Positions 63,458-64,000 of a stretch of 64,000 nt of DNA are shown here, piece after piece (the stretch's first letter is position 1; the number at the start of each line of letters is the position of its first letter). This DNA is from Listeria ivanovii subsp. londoniensis (lineage in GTDB: Bacteria; Bacillota; Bacilli; Lactobacillales; Listeriaceae). The translations under genes were made by a program, and so were the position numbers. The notes below the pieces were generated by a model that saw nothing but the letters and a program-made list of their open reading frames with translations, made no database searches and was not told where the DNA came from. The stretch is taken from NCBI RefSeq assembly GCF_000763495.1, contig NZ_CP009576.1, forward strand, positions 444,001-508,000, read 5' to 3'.

Positions 63458-64000
63458 AAATAAAAGAGTCTTTATTACAGGGACTTCTTCTGGTATCGGG
63501 CTTGCGCAAACAGAACTTTTTTTAAAAAAAGGAGCAGTAGTGTTTGGAATGGATGTTCAGCCAACTTTTATAAAACATCAAAATTTCCATTTTTTTGAGG
63601 GTGATGTAAGGGATAAAAAAGCTATAAAAGAGGCTGTTAAATATGCTAGTGTTGGGGGCGGGATTGAAATACTAATCCATACAGCTGGAGTATTAGACGA
63701 TTATAAGCCGGCTTTAGACATAGATGAAGCATATTTTGACTATGTTATGGATACAAATTTTAAAAGTCTGCATTACTTAACGCAAGAAGTTCTAAAAATA
63801 ATGATTGAAAATAGAAAAGGGATTATTATTACAATGGCTTCTGTAGCTGGTCTAGTCGCAGGTGGTGGAGGGGCAGCTTACACAGCTTCAAAGCATGCGG
63901 TTATTGGTTATACAAAACAATTAGCCTATGATTATGCTACCTATGGAATTAGAGTAAATGGTATTGCTCCAGGTGCTATTCGTACACAAATGAACCAAAA
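63450..64000 (+). CDS. Short-chain dehydrogenase/reductase (cut by window end)
   Basis: An SDR enzyme; the first 183 codons are inside the window. The NAD(P) motif is TGTSSGIG, the catalytic Ser region is ITMASVAGLVAGGGGAAY, and Y-x-x-x-K is in AYTASKHAV. It starts eight bases before the stop of the DUF2829 gene. Substrate unknown; it resembles FabG-like 3-oxoacyl or sugar dehydrogenases. Confidence 0.85.
   Translation, partial: MIKNKRVFITGTSSGIGLAQTELFLKKGAVVFGMDVQPTFIKHQNFHFFEGDVRDKKAIKEAVKYASVGGGIEILIHTAGVLDDYKPALDIDEAYFDYVMDTNFKSLHYLTQEVLKIMIENRKGIIITMASVAGLVAGGGGAAYTASKHAVIGYTKQLAYDYATYGIRVNGIAPGAIRTQMNQ

Overview
The window reads as chromosome of a low-GC Firmicute and fits Listeria (L. 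monocytogenes/innocua group). The evidence is gene content and order: a lipoprotein fumarate reductase, iolABCD, LtrA-type membrane proteins, an LPXTG internalin with a Listeria-Bacteroides repeat, a rifampin phosphotransferase, ZupT and a PgdA-type deacetylase. I cannot assign a species. The Tat and iron-uptake genes that I recall between the DeoR regulator and the Nudix gene in L. monocytogenes EGD-e are absent here; that comparison is from memory.

Layout. 0-4.2 kb: FrdA-like flavoprotein, a Gfo/Idh/MocA oxidoreductase and a small membrane peptide/secreted protein pair. 4.3-8.0 kb: fructose-family PTS, class II aldolase and DeoR regulator, with two identical operator palindromes and a cre-like site upstream. 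8.0-16.2 kb: Nudix, YebC, PhnA, a GntR-controlled GH1/PTS operon, a WYL regulator divergent from a GyrI-like protein, and an XRE/membrane pair. 16.4-21.7 kb: iolABCD. 21.7-38.9 kb: two LtrA paralogues, each divergent from a small gene through near-identical promoters, bracketing a defence-type island. 38.9-47.9 kb: NfeD/FloA operon, an ECF sigma/RsiV-like/deacetylase operon, a Crp/Fnr regulator, a glycosyltransferase pair, an NlpC/P60 protein, a GNAT enzyme and ProC. 48-64 kb: a 33-codon peptide ORF, a decayed adaptor pseudogene before an intact MacB-like ABC pair, envelope and phosphate genes, internalin, rifampin phosphotransferase, ZupT, PgdA, a DUF2829 (Tad2-fold) protein and a truncated SDR gene.

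The most notable region is 24.0-36.95 kb. It holds a complete type I restriction-modification locus (hsdR, hsdM, hsdS) followed by a tyrosine recombinase, an inverted second hsdS and a second, different tyrosine recombinase. Three nested inverted repeats (32, 186 and 17 bp, all perfect) tie the two hsdS genes together. This is the architecture of a DNA-inversion switch that can give four HsdS specificities and so a phase-variable methylome. Next to it sit two convergent genes, an SHMT-like PLP enzyme and a membrane-anchored STAND ATPase with helical repeats. Both start behind the same 29-bp leader, placed as a perfect inverted repeat around the pair. I do not recognise this pair as a described system; it is the best candidate here for a new one. 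The leaders of the first recombinase and the STAND gene fold into terminator-like hairpins that bury their own ribosome binding sites.

No rRNA, tRNA, CRISPR array or insertion sequence was seen.
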